Assembly: GCF_036345255.1 (NCBI RefSeq)
Contig: NZ_CP107783.1
Coordinates: 4,389,501-4,453,500 of the forward strand
DNA from: Streptomyces sp. NBC_00569
GTDB lineage: Bacteria; Actinomycetota; Actinomycetes; Streptomycetales; Streptomycetaceae
Reading direction: 5' to 3'
DNA: 64,000 nucleotides
In this document: one piece after another, positions 27,637 to 37,636 of the stretch
How positions within the stretch are numbered: position 1 is the stretch's first letter
Layout of the letters: every line of letters starts with the position of its first letter
Position numbers and translations under genes: made by a program
Notes under the pieces: generated by a model
Database searches by the model: none
Seen by the model: only the letters and a program-made list of their open reading frames with translations
Told to the model about the DNA's origin: nothing

Positions 27637-28247
27637 TGGATAACTACCTTTCGTCCCTCAATGCGATAGCCGTTGCGGGCCAGACGCCCCACGACATCGA
27701 CGAGCAGCCTGCGCTCGACTTCCTTGATGCGCTCGTGCAGAGCGCTCGCGTCGTCCTCGTCCCGGACCTCGACCACGCCCTGAGCGATGATCGGGCCGGT
27801 GTCGACGCCGTCGTCGACGAAGTGGACGGTGCATCCGGTGACCTTGGCGCCGTACGCGAGCGCGTCGCGCACACCATGGGCCCCGGGAAAACTGGGGAGC
27901 AGGGCGGGGTGCGTGTTCACGAACCGCCCCCCGAACCGGGCGAGGAACTCCTTGCCCACGATCTTCATGAACCCGGCCGAGACCACCAGGTCCGGTTCGT
28001 ACGCCGCCGTGGCCTCGGCGAGCGCCCGGTCCCACTCGTCACGGGTGGCGAAGTCCTTCACCCGGCAGACGAAGGTGGGCAGGCCGGCGCGTTCGGCGCG
28101 CTCGAGCCCGGCGATGGAGTCACGGTCGGCGCCGACGGCCACGATCTCGGCGCCGTAGCCCTCCGCGCCCTCGGCCGCGAGGGCGTCGAGCAGAGCCTGC
28201 AGATTCGTGCCTGATCCGGAGACCAGCACGACGAGCCGCTTGGCCAC
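27633..28247 (-). CDS. purN: Phosphoribosylglycinamide formyltransferase
   Basis: 204 residues, normal for Pur[20 protein letters not shown] binds the substrate phosphate; the catalytic Asn-His-Asp set is in [18 protein letters not shown] and [14 protein letters not shown]. It formylates GAR with 10-formyl-THF. GTG 28247 is chosen: a GAGAAAGG site is 8 nt upstream and a TACAAA -10-like box lies just before it. Longer in-frame starts (28298, 28355) would lie within or before that promoter. Operon with purH. Confidence 0.93.
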   Translation of the reverse strand: MAKRLVVLVSGSGTNLQALLDALAAEGAEGYGAEIVAVGADRDSIAGLERAERAGLPTFVCRVKDFATRDEWDRALAEATAAYEPDLVVSAGFMKIVGKEFLARFGGRFVNTHPALLPSFPGAHGVRDALAYGAKVTGCTVHFVDDGVDTGPIIAQGVVEVRDEDDASALHERIKEVERRLLVDVVGRLARNGYRIEGRKVVIQ

Positions 28248-28511
28248 AGCGAGGGCCTTTCTCGGGAGTGCGTTTGTAGGGTCGCACAAAGGCTTCATGG
28301 TTCCCGATACGGGGAACTCTACGAAGCGGTCGACCGTCAGCAACGATACCGGCACATGGAGCGGCCCCCACGGGACGGGGGCGCGGCCGGAAGGTAGCGT
28401 CTGTGGCGGATTCGCCGACCGAAGGAACGCCGCCCGCTCGCGGGACGTTCACTTCAGGACGGGCTCGCCCGCAGCCGCGCCACGATCGACCTAGGGGAAG
28501 ACGCACACCTG

Positions 28512-29354
28512 ATGCCGGACCGAAGCCTCCGCCTGCCGCTGCTGCCCGCCGGCTCGACCCTGTTGCGCGAAGGCCGTCCCACGCCTCCTCCGCCCCAGGA
28601 CACACCACCCGACTCCTCGGATTCCTCCAAGAAGTCCCCTGAGTCCCCCGAGTCGTCCAAGCTCTCCAAGCCCTCCAAGGACGACAACCCGTTCGCGCCG
28701 CCGCCCGAGGGCTCGCCCGACCGCCCGTGGCAGCCGCGCCGCCCCGAGGGCGGCCAGGACGGGCAGGGCGACGGGTCGGGCGGGGGCCGGAACCCGTGGG
28801 GCGGCCAGTGGAGCGACCGGCAGCCGGGCCGCGCCCAGGGCGGCGGCTTCGGCGACCGCCCCGGCCAGGGCGGACCCGGCGGCCAGGGTGGACCCGGCGG
28901 CCAAGGCGGGCCCGAAGGCCCCCAGGGGCCCGGCTCCGGCATGCGCTGGGACCCGACGGACCCGGCCCAGCGCCGCGCGCGGTACGCCCTGCTCTCCGGC
29001 ATGTGGGGCTTCTTCTTCGCCCTGTTCAGCTGGCCCTACGTGGCGCTGCTGCTCGGCGCGCTCGCCCTGTACTGGGGCATCAGCGCCCTGCGCGCCAAGC
29101 CCCGCAAGCCGAACCCGGACGCCCCGGCCCCCACGGGTCCCGCCACCGGATCGAGACCGCAGACCACGGCGGCCGTCAGCGGCCTGGTCACCGGCTCCCT
29201 CGCCCTGGCACTGGTCGCCGCCACGTTCACGGCACAGCTGGTCTACAGCGACTACTACACGTGCGTGAACGACGCGCTGACCAGCGCGTCCCAGAAGGCG
29301 TGCAACGACAAGCTCCCCAAGGAACTGCGGACGCTGCTCGGCACGCGCGACTAG
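28512..29354 (+). CDS. Membrane protein with long proline/glycine-rich N-terminus
   Basis: 280 residues. Residues 1-145 are disordered, rich in Pro, Ser, Lys and Gly, including a collagen-like run of GGPGGQ units around residues 115-140. Then come [47 protein letters not shown] (first helices; about 144-190) and a last helix near 220-240, ending in a short extracellular part with two Cys. I recognise no enzymatic domain. The stop codon TAG overlaps the convergent DUF6350 stop in the palindrome CTAG. Confidence 0.7.
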   Translation: MPDRSLRLPLLPAGSTLLREGRPTPPPPQDTPPDSSDSSKKSPESPESSKLSKPSKDDNPFAPPPEGSPDRPWQPRRPEGGQDGQGDGSGGGRNPWGGQWSDRQPGRAQGGGFGDRPGQGGPGGQGGPGGQGGPEGPQGPGSGMRWDPTDPAQRRARYALLSGMWGFFFALFSWPYVALLLGALALYWGISALRAKPRKPNPDAPAPTGPATGSRPQTTAAVSGLVTGSLALALVAATFTAQLVYSDYYTCVNDALTSASQKACNDKLPKELRTLLGTRD

Positions 29355-31012
29355 GACGGGTCCCGCGGCTCCTCGGGGGCCGCGCCTCCGCGCTCGCCGG
29401 CCCCCTCGTCCGGGTCCGTGTCCCTGCTCGTGTCCGACGCGTCCTTGAGCGCTGCCCAGCGCGCTTCCCTCGTGGCCTCGTCCGGCCAGAGCCCGTCCGG
29501 GAAGGGGTCCGCGGAGAACGGGTCCGCGGGGAAGAAGTCGTACGGCTCGAACGCGGCGTCGTGCGACTTTGCCCGCACTGCCTGGGTCGCCCCCTCCCGG
29601 CTCCGGCGCGGCAGCCAGCTCTTCGGGGACGGGAACCGGGGGCGCCGCCACCACGACGCGGCCCGCTCCTCCAGCGCTTCCCCGTCCCCCTCCTCGAGCG
29701 GCTCAACGACCCGCTCATCGCGCGGCACCCTGACCCGCCCGGCCCGTAGTCCCACTGCCACCGGCACCCCCACCAGCGCCGTCCACCCCGTAGCCGCGAG
29801 CCCTGTCAGCCACCCCACGGGCCCGAACTCCGCGAGTCCCGCGACGCCCATCGGCCCGCCGGCCGCCCTCGCGAGCCCCGCGAAGACCAGCCCGCACAGC
29901 ACCGCCGCGACGGCCGCCGCCATCGCCGTACTCCCCCGCGACCACGCCTCGTCCCGCTTCCCGCGCCGGGGAGCCGCCGCCCCCGCCACGAACCACGCCA
30001 CCGTCAGCCCGGCCACGACCGGCACCGCCCCCGCCGACCAGGTGAGCGGCGACCCGGGACCCGGCTCCGGCACCACCGCGAGCAGTGGGAACGCGGGCAG
30101 CAGCGGCCCCGACGACACCCCGAGCGGCCCGGCCACGCTTCCCCCGCCGAGCGCGACGCCGGGCCCGAGCGCGTAAGCGGCGCCCCACACCGCCGCGTTG
30201 GGCACCAGCGCGGCGGCCAGCAGGAGCACCGCGAGCCGTCCCGACCACACGTTCGTCATCTGCTCGAACGAATGCCGCACCGCCCCTTCGTGCCACACCG
30301 TCGACGCCGCCACGATCAGCGCGCCGCCCGCCACGAGCACGAGCACCCCGGCGGCCGCGGCCCGCGCGGCGACCGGCAGCAGACGTCGTACGAACACCTC
30401 GCGCCTGCCGTCCGGGAGGGCGTCGAGGCGATGGCGCAGGGATGCGGGCAGCGGGGTGGGCGGGCGGCCGTGGGCCGTCCAGATCCCGGCGCCCGCGGCG
30501 GCCACGGCGACGGCCGTCAGATGCGCGGTGACGCTCGGCCAGGCCGGCCGCAGTTCACCGCCCGAGGCGTAGAACGCGGCGCCGCCGCCCACCAGCAGAT
30601 ACCCGGCCACCACCCAGCACCACGCTGTCCGCCAGGCCAACTGCGGGCCGTCGCCCTCGCTCTCCGCCGCGTCGCGTGCCCCACGGTGCAGCAGCCACAC
30701 CGGAAGCACCAGAAGGAGCAGCGGCGCGACACCGATCGGCGCAGGGGTCCCGGAGAGGGTGTCCGTCCTGATGACCTCGGCGCCGTGCGCGAGCAGCCAC
30801 AGCGCGGCGGCGGCGTGCAGAGCACCGCCGGGACCGCTGTCCGGATAGGGCGAACTGATCCACAGCACCATGACGAGCACGGCGGACGAGCCGAGCCCGA
30901 GCCCGGCCGCGAGGACCCCGCCGAGGAAGCAGGCGGCAGGCCCCGAAGAGCGGTCACGCACACGGGAGAGCAGGAGCGGCAACGACAGGCCACGGTCGGT
31001 CATTTGGGTCAC
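29351..31012 (-). CDS. DUF6350 family polytopic membrane protein
   Basis: 553 residues. At least ten hydrophobic segments cover residues 20-440, followed by an acidic/basic cytoplasmic tail of about 110 residues. [26 protein letters not shown] and [24 protein letters not shown] match my knowledge of DUF6350, sometimes named 'cell division protein PerM' by automatic pipelines; no experimental role is known to me. GTG 31012 has GGGAG 9 nt upstream. Confidence 0.75.
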   Translation of the reverse strand: MTQMTDRGLSLPLLLSRVRDRSSGPAACFLGGVLAAGLGLGSSAVLVMVLWISSPYPDSGPGGALHAAAALWLLAHGAEVIRTDTLSGTPAPIGVAPLLLLVLPVWLLHRGARDAAESEGDGPQLAWRTAWCWVVAGYLLVGGGAAFYASGGELRPAWPSVTAHLTAVAVAAAGAGIWTAHGRPPTPLPASLRHRLDALPDGRREVFVRRLLPVAARAAAAGVLVLVAGGALIVAASTVWHEGAVRHSFEQMTNVWSGRLAVLLLAAALVPNAAVWGAAYALGPGVALGGGSVAGPLGVSSGPLLPAFPLLAVVPEPGPGSPLTWSAGAVPVVAGLTVAWFVAGAAAPRRGKRDEAWSRGSTAMAAAVAAVLCGLVFAGLARAAGGPMGVAGLAEFGPVGWLTGLAATGWTALVGVPVAVGLRAGRVRVPRDERVVEPLEEGDGEALEERAASWWRRPRFPSPKSWLPRRSREGATQAVRAKSHDAAFEPYDFFPADPFSADPFPDGLWPDEATREARWAALKDASDTSRDTDPDEGAGERGGAAPEEPRDPS

Positions 31013-31125
31013 GCGGCCATGCTCCCAATGACACACGCTTTAGTCGCGTAACAGGCGAAGACCGGATGTGTCGCCCAAGATACGTTTATGTAGTTTTTCA
31101 CGCGAAAGGGTGTGTTGAGTTCCCT

Positions 31126-32304
31126 ATGACACAGAGCCCTGCCTCCCCGCTGCCGCCCCCCAAGGAGCGCCGTAGGCTCCGCGAGTCGACGTCGCTGACC
31201 CAGGCTCAGGTCGCCGCGAAGATAGGCGTCACCAGCGAAACGGTCCGCGCATGGGAATCCGGACGGAGCACCCCGAGAGGCCACAAGAGGGAGACGTACG
31301 CGAAGTTCCTGGCGAGCGTCGAGGCGGAGGGACCGGCACCGGCCGCCAAGGCCGCGGCCACCGCCACGGCGACGCCCGTCCGGAGCAGACGATCCGTCGG
31401 GCGTTGGGACTCCGCCCCGCTCGACCAGGGCCAGGAGCGCGGCGGAGGGTGGGTGCGGGCGGCGGCCGAGGCCGCAGCGGGCGAGAGCCCCGGACCGGCG
31501 GCGTCCCCGGACGACGCCACGGAGGCCTTCGACCGGCTCTACGCCTACGCGGCCCCCGGCCTGGTCCGCCAGGCCTACCTCCTCACCGGCCGCCGCACCC
31601 TCGCCAGGGAGTCCGTGGAGCGCGCCTTCCAGCTCGCCTGGGAGCGCTGGCCCGAGGTCGCCGTGGACCGCGATCCCGCCGGCTGGGTCAGGGCCGCCGC
31701 GTACGAGTACGCCATGTCGCCCTGGCACCGGCTCCGCCCGAGCCACCGGCACCCCGAGGCGCCGCCCGCCGACGCCGACGACCGCGCGCTGCTCGACGTA
31801 CTCCTGAGCCTGCCGTCCTCGTACCGCCGCACCCTGCTCCTCTACGACGGGGTCGGGCTCGATCTGCCCGAGACCGCGGCCGAGACGGAGGCCACCACGC
31901 CCGCGGCGGCGCAGCGGCTGCTCCATGCGCGGGAGGCCGTCGCCGAGCAGCTGCCCGCCCTCGCCGTGCCCGACCAGCTCCACCGGCGCCTGACCGAACT
32001 CGCGGGCGCCGAGAAGCTCCAGGCCCCCAAGTCGACCCTCGTCCGCACGGAGGGCGAGCGCCGGACCCGGTTCTGGACCCGTTCGGCCATCGCCTTCACC
32101 GTCCTGATCGTCGGCGCGACGGCCTTCACGGTGCGCATGGCCCCGGCCCGCTACGAACCCGTCCCCGCCCCTGGCGCCGTGATCAGCGGCGTACCGCCGC
32201 GGACGGGGCCGGGACCGCTCACGCAGGCCGACAAGAAGCTGCGCGACAAGCTGCACAAGTCGGCGATGAGCGGCCCGCACCGCCTCGCCCCCGAGGTCGA
32301 CTGA
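31126..32304 (+). CDS. XRE HTH fused to sigma-70-like regions and a membrane helix
   Basis: 392 residues. Residues 15-65 are an XRE helix-turn-helix (LRESTSLTQAQVAAKIGVTSETVRAWESGRSTP). After a linker, 130-205 resemble ECF sigma region 2 (FDRLYAYAAPGLVRQAYLLTGRRTLARESVERAFQLAWERW) and 215-275 region 4 (ALLDVLLSLPSSYRRTLLLYDGVGLDLPETAAETEAT). A membrane helix (about 319-337, IAFTVLIVGATAFTV) leads to a short external tail. A membrane-tethered regulator is suggested. The upstream DNA (31060-31125) is clearly AT-richer than its surroundings. Confidence 0.75.
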   Translation: MTQSPASPLPPPKERRRLRESTSLTQAQVAAKIGVTSETVRAWESGRSTPRGHKRETYAKFLASVEAEGPAPAAKAAATATATPVRSRRSVGRWDSAPLDQGQERGGGWVRAAAEAAAGESPGPAASPDDATEAFDRLYAYAAPGLVRQAYLLTGRRTLARESVERAFQLAWERWPEVAVDRDPAGWVRAAAYEYAMSPWHRLRPSHRHPEAPPADADDRALLDVLLSLPSSYRRTLLLYDGVGLDLPETAAETEATTPAAAQRLLHAREAVAEQLPALAVPDQLHRRLTELAGAEKLQAPKSTLVRTEGERRTRFWTRSAIAFTVLIVGATAFTVRMAPARYEPVPAPGAVISGVPPRTGPGPLTQADKKLRDKLHKSAMSGPHRLAPEVD

Positions 32305-32362
32305 GCCTCCACGGGCTTTCCCGTACGGCGTGCCGCAGGGGCTTCTCGCGCGGACGAACGCC

Positions 32363-32398
32363 AGTGGGCCCGCACCCCCGGAAGGGTGCGGGCCCACT
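32363..32398. terminator. Bidirectional terminator
   Basis: A perfect 15-bp stem AGTGGGCCCGCACCC (32363-32377) / GGGTGCGGGCCCACT (32384-32398) with loop CCGGAA, between the convergent XRE-sigma fusion and sucD. Confidence 0.92.
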
Positions 32399-32419
32399 GA
32401 TGTCAGGCAGGTGGCGGAA

Positions 32420-33301
32420 CTACGAGAGCAGCTCGCGCGCCAGCTTGGCCGTCTCGGTCGGCGTCTTGCCGACCTTCACGCCGGCGGCCTCGAGGGCCTC
32501 CTTCTTGGCCTGTGCGGTGCCAGAAGAGCCGGACACGATCGCGCCCGCGTGACCCATCGTCTTGCCCTCGGGGGCGGTGAAGCCCGCGACGTAGCCGACG
32601 ACCGGCTTGGTGACGTGCTTGGCGATGTAGTCCGCCGCACGCTCCTCGGCGTCGCCGCCGATCTCGCCGATCATGACGATCAGGTCGGTGTCGGGGTCGG
32701 CCTCGAACGCCTCGAGGGCGTCGATGTGCGTCGTACCGATGACCGGGTCGCCACCGATGCCGACGGCGGACGAGAAGCCGATGTCACGGAGCTCGTACAT
32801 CATCTGGTACGTCAGCGTGCCGGACTTCGAGACCAGACCGATGCGGCCCGGCTTCGTGATGTCGCCCGGGATGATGCCGGCGTTCGACTGGCCCGGGGTG
32901 ATGAGACCGGGGCAGTTCGGGCCGATGATGCGGGTCTTGTTGCCCTTCGACTTCGCGTACGCCCAGAAGGCGGCGGAGTCGTGGACGGCGATGCCCTCGG
33001 TGATGACGACCGCGAGGGGGATCTCGGCGTCGATCGCCTCGACGACGGCGGCCTTGGAGAAGGCCGGCGGCACGAAGAGGACGGACACGTTGGCGCCCGT
33101 CGCCTCCATGGCCTCCTTGACCGTCCCGAAGACCGGGACCTCGGTGCCGTCGAAGTCGACGGAGGTGCCGGCCTTGCGCGGGTTCACGCCGCCGACGATG
33201 TTCGTGCCGTCACCGAGCATGAGCTTGGTGTGCTTCATGCCCGTGGCACCGGTCATGCCCTGGACGATGACCTTGCTGTCCTTGGTGAGGAAGATAGCCA
33301 T
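32420..33301 (-). CDS. sucD: Succinate-CoA ligase, alpha subunit
   Basis: 293 residues. The N-terminal CoA-binding segment is [20 protein letters not shown]; the active-site phospho-His is in [14 protein letters not shown], with NCPGLITPG in the middle. It forms the alpha half of succinyl-CoA synthetase (TCA substrate-level phosphorylation). It follows sucC by 21 bp. Confidence 0.96.
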   Translation of the reverse strand: MAIFLTKDSKVIVQGMTGATGMKHTKLMLGDGTNIVGGVNPRKAGTSVDFDGTEVPVFGTVKEAMEATGANVSVLFVPPAFSKAAVVEAIDAEIPLAVVITEGIAVHDSAAFWAYAKSKGNKTRIIGPNCPGLITPGQSNAGIIPGDITKPGRIGLVSKSGTLTYQMMYELRDIGFSSAVGIGGDPVIGTTHIDALEAFEADPDTDLIVMIGEIGGDAEERAADYIAKHVTKPVVGYVAGFTAPEGKTMGHAGAIVSGSSGTAQAKKEALEAAGVKVGKTPTETAKLARELLS

Positions 33302-33322
33302 GGTGGTCTGAGTCCCTCTTCC

Positions 33323-34504
33323 TTACTTCGCAGCCGCGGCGAGCTCGGCGGCCTTGTCGGCCGCGCCGTCCATGGTGTCCACACGCTGGACGAGCGGGTG
33401 GTTGGCGTCGCTGAGGATCTTGCGACCCAGCTCCGCGTTGTTGCCGTCGAGTCGCACGACCAGCGGCTTGGTGACCTCTTCGCCCTTGTCGGCGAGGAGC
33501 GCCAGGGCCTGCACGATGCCGTTGGCGACCTCGTCACACGCGGTGATGCCACCGAAGACGTTGACGAACACGGACTTGACGTCCGGGTCGCCGAGGATGA
33601 TCTCCAGGCCGTTCGCCATCACCTGGGCGGACGCGCCGCCACCGATGTCGAGGAAGTTGGCCGGCTTCACGCCGCCGTGGTTCTCACCGGCGTACGCGAC
33701 GACGTCCAGGGTCGACATGACCAGACCGGCACCGTTACCGATGATGCCGACCTCGCCGTCGAGCTTGACGTAGTTGAGGTTCTTGGCCTTGGCGGCAGCC
33801 TCGAGCGGGTTGGCTGCGTCCTTGTCCTCGAGCGCCTCGTGCTCGGGCTGGCGGAAGTCCGCGTTCTCGTCGAGGGAGACCTTGCCGTCAAGGGCGATGA
33901 CCTTGCCGGAGGCGACCTTGGCGAGCGGGTTCACCTCGACCAGGAGGGCGTCCTCCTTGATGAAGGTGTCCCACAGGGTGACGAGGATGTCGGCGACCTG
34001 GTCGGCGACCTCGGCCGGGAACTTCGCCTTGGCGACGATCTCCTGGGCCTTCTCCTTGGAGACACCCTCGTTGGCGTCGACCGGCACCTTCGCGAGGGCG
34101 TCGGGGTTCTCCTCCGCGACGACTTCGATCTCCACGCCGCCCTGGACGGACGCCATGGCGAGGAAGGTGCGGTTGGTGCGGTCGAGGAGGTACGAGACGT
34201 AGTACTCCTCGAGGATCTCCGGAGCGGTCTCGGCGATCATCACCTTGTGGACCGTGTGGCCCTTGATGTCCATCCCGAGGATGTCCGTCGCGCGGGCGAC
34301 GGCCTCGTCCGGGGTGGCGGCGAGCTTGACGCCGCCTGCCTTGCCACGGCCGCCGACCTTCACCTGCGCCTTGACGACCGACTTGCCGCCCAGTCGCTCG
34401 GTGGCCTCGCGCGCCGCCTCAGGCGTGTCGATGACTTCACCGGCCAGCACCGGTACACCGTGCTTGGCGAAGAGGTCCCTCGCCTGGTACTCGAACAGGT
34501 CCAC
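33323..34504 (-). CDS. sucC: Succinate-CoA ligase, beta subunit
   Basis: 393 residues with an N-terminal ATP-grasp domain ([38 protein letters not shown]) and the C-terminal [12 protein letters not shown] and [19 protein letters not shown]. It binds nucleotide and succinate. The GTG start at 34504 (VDLFEYQ) is preferred to the longer frame, with an AAGGGA site about 11 nt upstream. The leader contains a tandem 11-bp repeat. Operon with sucD. Confidence 0.95.
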   Translation of the reverse strand: MDLFEYQARDLFAKHGVPVLAGEVIDTPEAAREATERLGGKSVVKAQVKVGGRGKAGGVKLAATPDEAVARATDILGMDIKGHTVHKVMIAETAPEILEEYYVSYLLDRTNRTFLAMASVQGGVEIEVVAEENPDALAKVPVDANEGVSKEKAQEIVAKAKFPAEVADQVADILVTLWDTFIKEDALLVEVNPLAKVASGKVIALDGKVSLDENADFRQPEHEALEDKDAANPLEAAAKAKNLNYVKLDGEVGIIGNGAGLVMSTLDVVAYAGENHGGVKPANFLDIGGGASAQVMANGLEIILGDPDVKSVFVNVFGGITACDEVANGIVQALALLADKGEEVTKPLVVRLDGNNAELGRKILSDANHPLVQRVDTMDGAADKAAELAAAAK

Positions 34505-34992
34505 GCGCGTCCGTCCCTTTTCCGTGATCTCGCTGCGATCTCGCTGCTTTGTGGTCAGCTGTCTGCGTGGGCGTGCCGCGAAGGGCAACGTGACTGCGCT
34601 GTCACAGGGGAGGCGTAGGACGGAGTCCGGTACGCGGCATGTCCGTCTCGCAGGTTATCGCCGCTCGCCCGGGGTCCCTAAATCGCAGATCACACCTGAG
34701 CGGTGATAACAGTCACAGAGCGGGGCCCCACCGGCCTGGGGTGCGCCCGGTGGGGCCCCTGAGAGCCCCTGAAAGACCCGGTGGGAGGACCTGGAGAGCC
34801 CTGCCACCGGACCGCGAAGGGCCCGGGCGGGTGATCCTCACCCCAATGGGGACCACCCGCCGCCATCTGCCGGGCCGGGCCCGGCCTGTCACTCCGGTCC
34901 CCGGCTGCCCGCAGACGACGTATTCAGTCCGCCTGCTTCAGTGCGCCGACGCGCCCCGCGGTTGCGGAGGCGGACTTCTCAGTTGCGGAACC
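34505..34992. other. 488-bp gap: sucC leader and promoter, repeat and terminator
   Basis: No gene seen. GATCTCGCTGC is directly repeated at 34526-34536 and 34537-34547 in the sucC leader. A terminator hairpin occupies 34722-34759. The remainder, to the stop of the 11-residue-repeat protein gene, holds nothing I can identify. Confidence 0.7.
34722..34759. terminator. Terminator hairpin upstream of sucC
   Basis: A perfect 13-bp stem GGGGCCCCACCGG (34722-34734) / CCGGTGGGGCCCC (34747-34759), 12-nt loop. It probably ends transcription from the leftward repeat-protein gene before it reaches sucC. Confidence 0.8.
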
Positions 34993-36378
34993 TCAGATGC
35001 CGAAGCCGTTGGCGGCGGCGTCCGTGGCGCTCGTCAGGTAGCTGGGGGCGACCGAGGCGGCCACGCCCTGGACACCCTGGACCGCGTTCCCGGCGAGCGG
35101 CTGCGCGTCGGCGCCGACCGTGCCGGTCAGGTCCCGCGCGAACGGCGAGACCTCACCGACGACCCCGCCGGCGAACGGCGTCACGTCGCCGACCACACCA
35201 CCGGCGAACGGCGCGACGTCGCCCACGACGCCCTGCGCCAGGTACGTCGCGCTGCCGCCGACGCCCTGCACGACCGGCTGAACCTGGTCGTACACGGCCT
35301 GCACGAGGGGCTGGACCGCGCCGACGACACCGCCCGTGAACGGCGTCACGTCGTCCGCGACGACCGACTGCGCGAAGGGCTGGACCTGGCCCACGACCCC
35401 GTCCGTGAACGGCGTGACGTGGCCGACGACGCCGCCGGCGAACGGCGTCACGTCGCCGACCGCACCGCCCGCGAGCGTGCCGACGTCACCGACGGCCTGT
35501 CCGGCGACCGGGACCACGCCGTGCACGGCGGTCGCGGCGATGGGGGGAAGCGCCGCGGCCGAGGTCTCGTCGACGACGGGACCGGCGGCGGTCGTCACTC
35601 CGCCCACGGCACCGGAGGCGGCGGCCGGAACGTTCTGGGCGTAGCCCGGGACCTGCGCCGCGGTGCCGTACGCCTGGGCGGCGATGCCCTGGACCTGGGC
35701 GGTGGCGCCCTGGACCCGGCCCTGCGCGCCGGTCACCGTGCGGTCGACGTCGGGGGCGAACGCGGACAGGGGGCCGAACAGGTAGTCGATCTCCTGGGTG
35801 GCGCCGTCCTGGACGGCTGCGGCCCGGTCGCCGGCGTTCTGCGCGACGGCGCCCGCCGACACGTCCGGGACCCCGGCGGTGTGGGCGTGCGCGGCACGGG
35901 CGGCGGCAGTGCGGGCGGTGTCGGCGACGGTGGTGACGCCCTCGACGTAGGTGCGGGCCTGCTGCTTGGCGTGCGCGGCGGCCGCCTCGACCCGGGCGTC
36001 GGCGTGCCGGACGGTGCCCTGGGCGCCGGTGACAGCCGGACCGGCCTGGGGAGCGGCCTTGGCGGCGGTGCCGGAGACCGTGCCGGAGACGGTGGTGGCG
36101 GCGCCGGACGCGGTCGTCCGGGCCTGGCCGGTCACGCCCGTCACGGTGTCCTGGGCCTTGCCGGTGACCGAGCCGACGGTGCCGTGGGTGACGTCGTCGA
36201 CGGTGCCCTGGACGTGGGAGACCGTGCCCTGCACGTCGGCGACCACGTCGCCGGCAAGGTCGGGCACCGCCACGGAGTGGGCGGGCATTTCGTCGGCGCT
36301 GGCGACGGCGGAGCCGAGCGCCCACGCTCCGGAGACGCCGGCGGCTATCACGATGGAACGGCGGATGTTCTTGTTCAT
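34993..36378 (-). CDS. Exported protein built of 11-residue hydrophobic repeats
   Basis: 461 residues. The signal peptide cleaves near ASADE (residue 28-30). Residues 40-125 contain VQGTV/VTG/VSGT-type short repeats. Residues about 288-420 are 11-residue repeats on the pattern V-x-P-F-A-G-G-V-V-G-x (TPFAGGVVGHV, TPFTDGVVGQV, TPFTGGVVGAV, APFAGGVVGDV, TPFAGGVVGEV), some degenerate. No Cys, sortase motif or enzymatic domain is seen. Low charge and the V/G/P periodicity suggest a fibrous or surface-active envelope protein; this is inference. The next gene upstream carries one related FAGGIVGEL motif. Confidence 0.75.
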   Translation of the reverse strand: MNKNIRRSIVIAAGVSGAWALGSAVASADEMPAHSVAVPDLAGDVVADVQGTVSHVQGTVDDVTHGTVGSVTGKAQDTVTGVTGQARTTASGAATTVSGTVSGTAAKAAPQAGPAVTGAQGTVRHADARVEAAAAHAKQQARTYVEGVTTVADTARTAAARAAHAHTAGVPDVSAGAVAQNAGDRAAAVQDGATQEIDYLFGPLSAFAPDVDRTVTGAQGRVQGATAQVQGIAAQAYGTAAQVPGYAQNVPAAASGAVGGVTTAAGPVVDETSAAALPPIAATAVHGVVPVAGQAVGDVGTLAGGAVGDVTPFAGGVVGHVTPFTDGVVGQVQPFAQSVVADDVTPFTGGVVGAVQPLVQAVYDQVQPVVQGVGGSATYLAQGVVGDVAPFAGGVVGDVTPFAGGVVGEVSPFARDLTGTVGADAQPLAGNAVQGVQGVAASVAPSYLTSATDAAANGFGI

Positions 36379-36527
36379 GCTTGCGTCAGATCCTTCGAAT
36401 TCTCATGTCCGGTCCCGCGCTGGAGTGGTCCAGCGGTGGGCCGGCGGCGTCCGGCCGGAGTGGTCCGGTCGGCGGGCAGACCTGTGCCGCCCCCGCGCGG
36501 CAGGTCACGTGCGGGGAACGGGCTGCC

Positions 36528-37496
36528 CTAGCCGGGGAATTCGGGGATGTCTCGGTGCCTGTCGCGGGTGGGCGCGGCGTGGGAGGGCGCCGTCGCCCCG
36601 GGCACCAGCCGGGCCGTCGCGCCGCTGCCGAAGGCCGCCGCGGCGAGATCGGAGTGCCGCGTCGAACTGCCGTCCCCAGCCGACTGACCGACCGCACTGC
36701 CACTGGGGAACGCGGGGGCGGGGGTCGAGGCTCCGGCCGCCTTTGCGGCCGGGGTCCGTGCGGGTACGACATCGGCGCCTGCCGGGGCGAACACGTCGCC
36801 GACGGCTTCGGCTGCCTCTCGCTTGCCGGGCCGCGCGGCATCACTGTGCCCGGCGGCCGCATGAGTTCCGGCGCTCGGAGCCGGTGCCGCGTGGGCGCCG
36901 TCCCCTGCCGGACCGAGGGTGCCGGGCTCGCCGGGCCCGCCCGGGATGCCGGGCAGGCCCGGCATCGACGGCGGTGCGGGCAGGAAGCGCGGCGGCGCCT
37001 CGTCGGCGAGCTCACCGACGATCCCTCCGGCGAACTCACCCGCTTCCCGGACCTCTTCCCGTACGGCGTCCCGGACCGTTCCCCGCACTTCGCGTACTTC
37101 TCGTGCGACGGGTGCGGCGACCCGGGTCCGGACCGGCTCGACCACGCGCTTCCTGACGGGCTCCACGGCTTGCTCCCGCACGGCCCCGACTGCGCGGGAA
37201 CCGGTGGCGGCACGCGTGTGGTGTGCCGCCCGCTCGGGGACGGATGCGTGAACCGGCGCGTGAGCGGTGGCGTTCACGGTCGTGTGCACGGCTGTGTGAA
37301 CCGTCTGCTCTCCGGCGGCATCCGTCGGCGGCAGAACTCCCTCCGCCGCATGCGCCCTCCCCCCGCACAGCAGGCCCAGCACGATCAGGCCGCCCGCAAG
37401 GAACATCACCCGGAGCGCCACGTTCAGCGCACGCCGCCCGGCCGCTGCGCGCACGACGCGCGGAGCGGCAACAGGCAGAGCGATCGGGGAAGCCAA
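36528..37496 (-). CDS. Exported Ala/Pro/Val-rich protein of unknown function
   Basis: 322 residues. A long N-terminal positively charged stretch precedes the hydrophobic segment VMFLAGGLIVLGLLCGG and a likely cleavage at RAHAAE (near 50). Residues 65-90 carry VHTAV/VNATAHAPVHASV repeats; 100-152 carry charged VxxPVRxRV/REVREV repeats likely to form an amphipathic helix. EFAGGIVGEL (about 154-163) resembles the 11-residue repeat of the neighbouring protein. A Gly/Pro segment (about 176-195) and a disordered tail follow. The two genes, 149 bp apart in the same orientation, are probably related in role. Function unknown. Confidence 0.65.
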   Translation of the reverse strand: MASPIALPVAAPRVVRAAAGRRALNVALRVMFLAGGLIVLGLLCGGRAHAAEGVLPPTDAAGEQTVHTAVHTTVNATAHAPVHASVPERAAHHTRAATGSRAVGAVREQAVEPVRKRVVEPVRTRVAAPVAREVREVRGTVRDAVREEVREAGEFAGGIVGELADEAPPRFLPAPPSMPGLPGIPGGPGEPGTLGPAGDGAHAAPAPSAGTHAAAGHSDAARPGKREAAEAVGDVFAPAGADVVPARTPAAKAAGASTPAPAFPSGSAVGQSAGDGSSTRHSDLAAAAFGSGATARLVPGATAPSHAAPTRDRHRDIPEFPG

Positions 37497-37636
37497 GGTG
37501 GGGGAACCCTCCCGTACGAGGGGCGCGGGGACGCGGGACGCGTGGGCGCGGGGATGAGAACAGCCGCACCGATCCTTGCACGGGACGCCCGAGGTTGCGC
37601 AAGCCCCCTGTTACCGATGGGTAGTCATGTCCTGAT

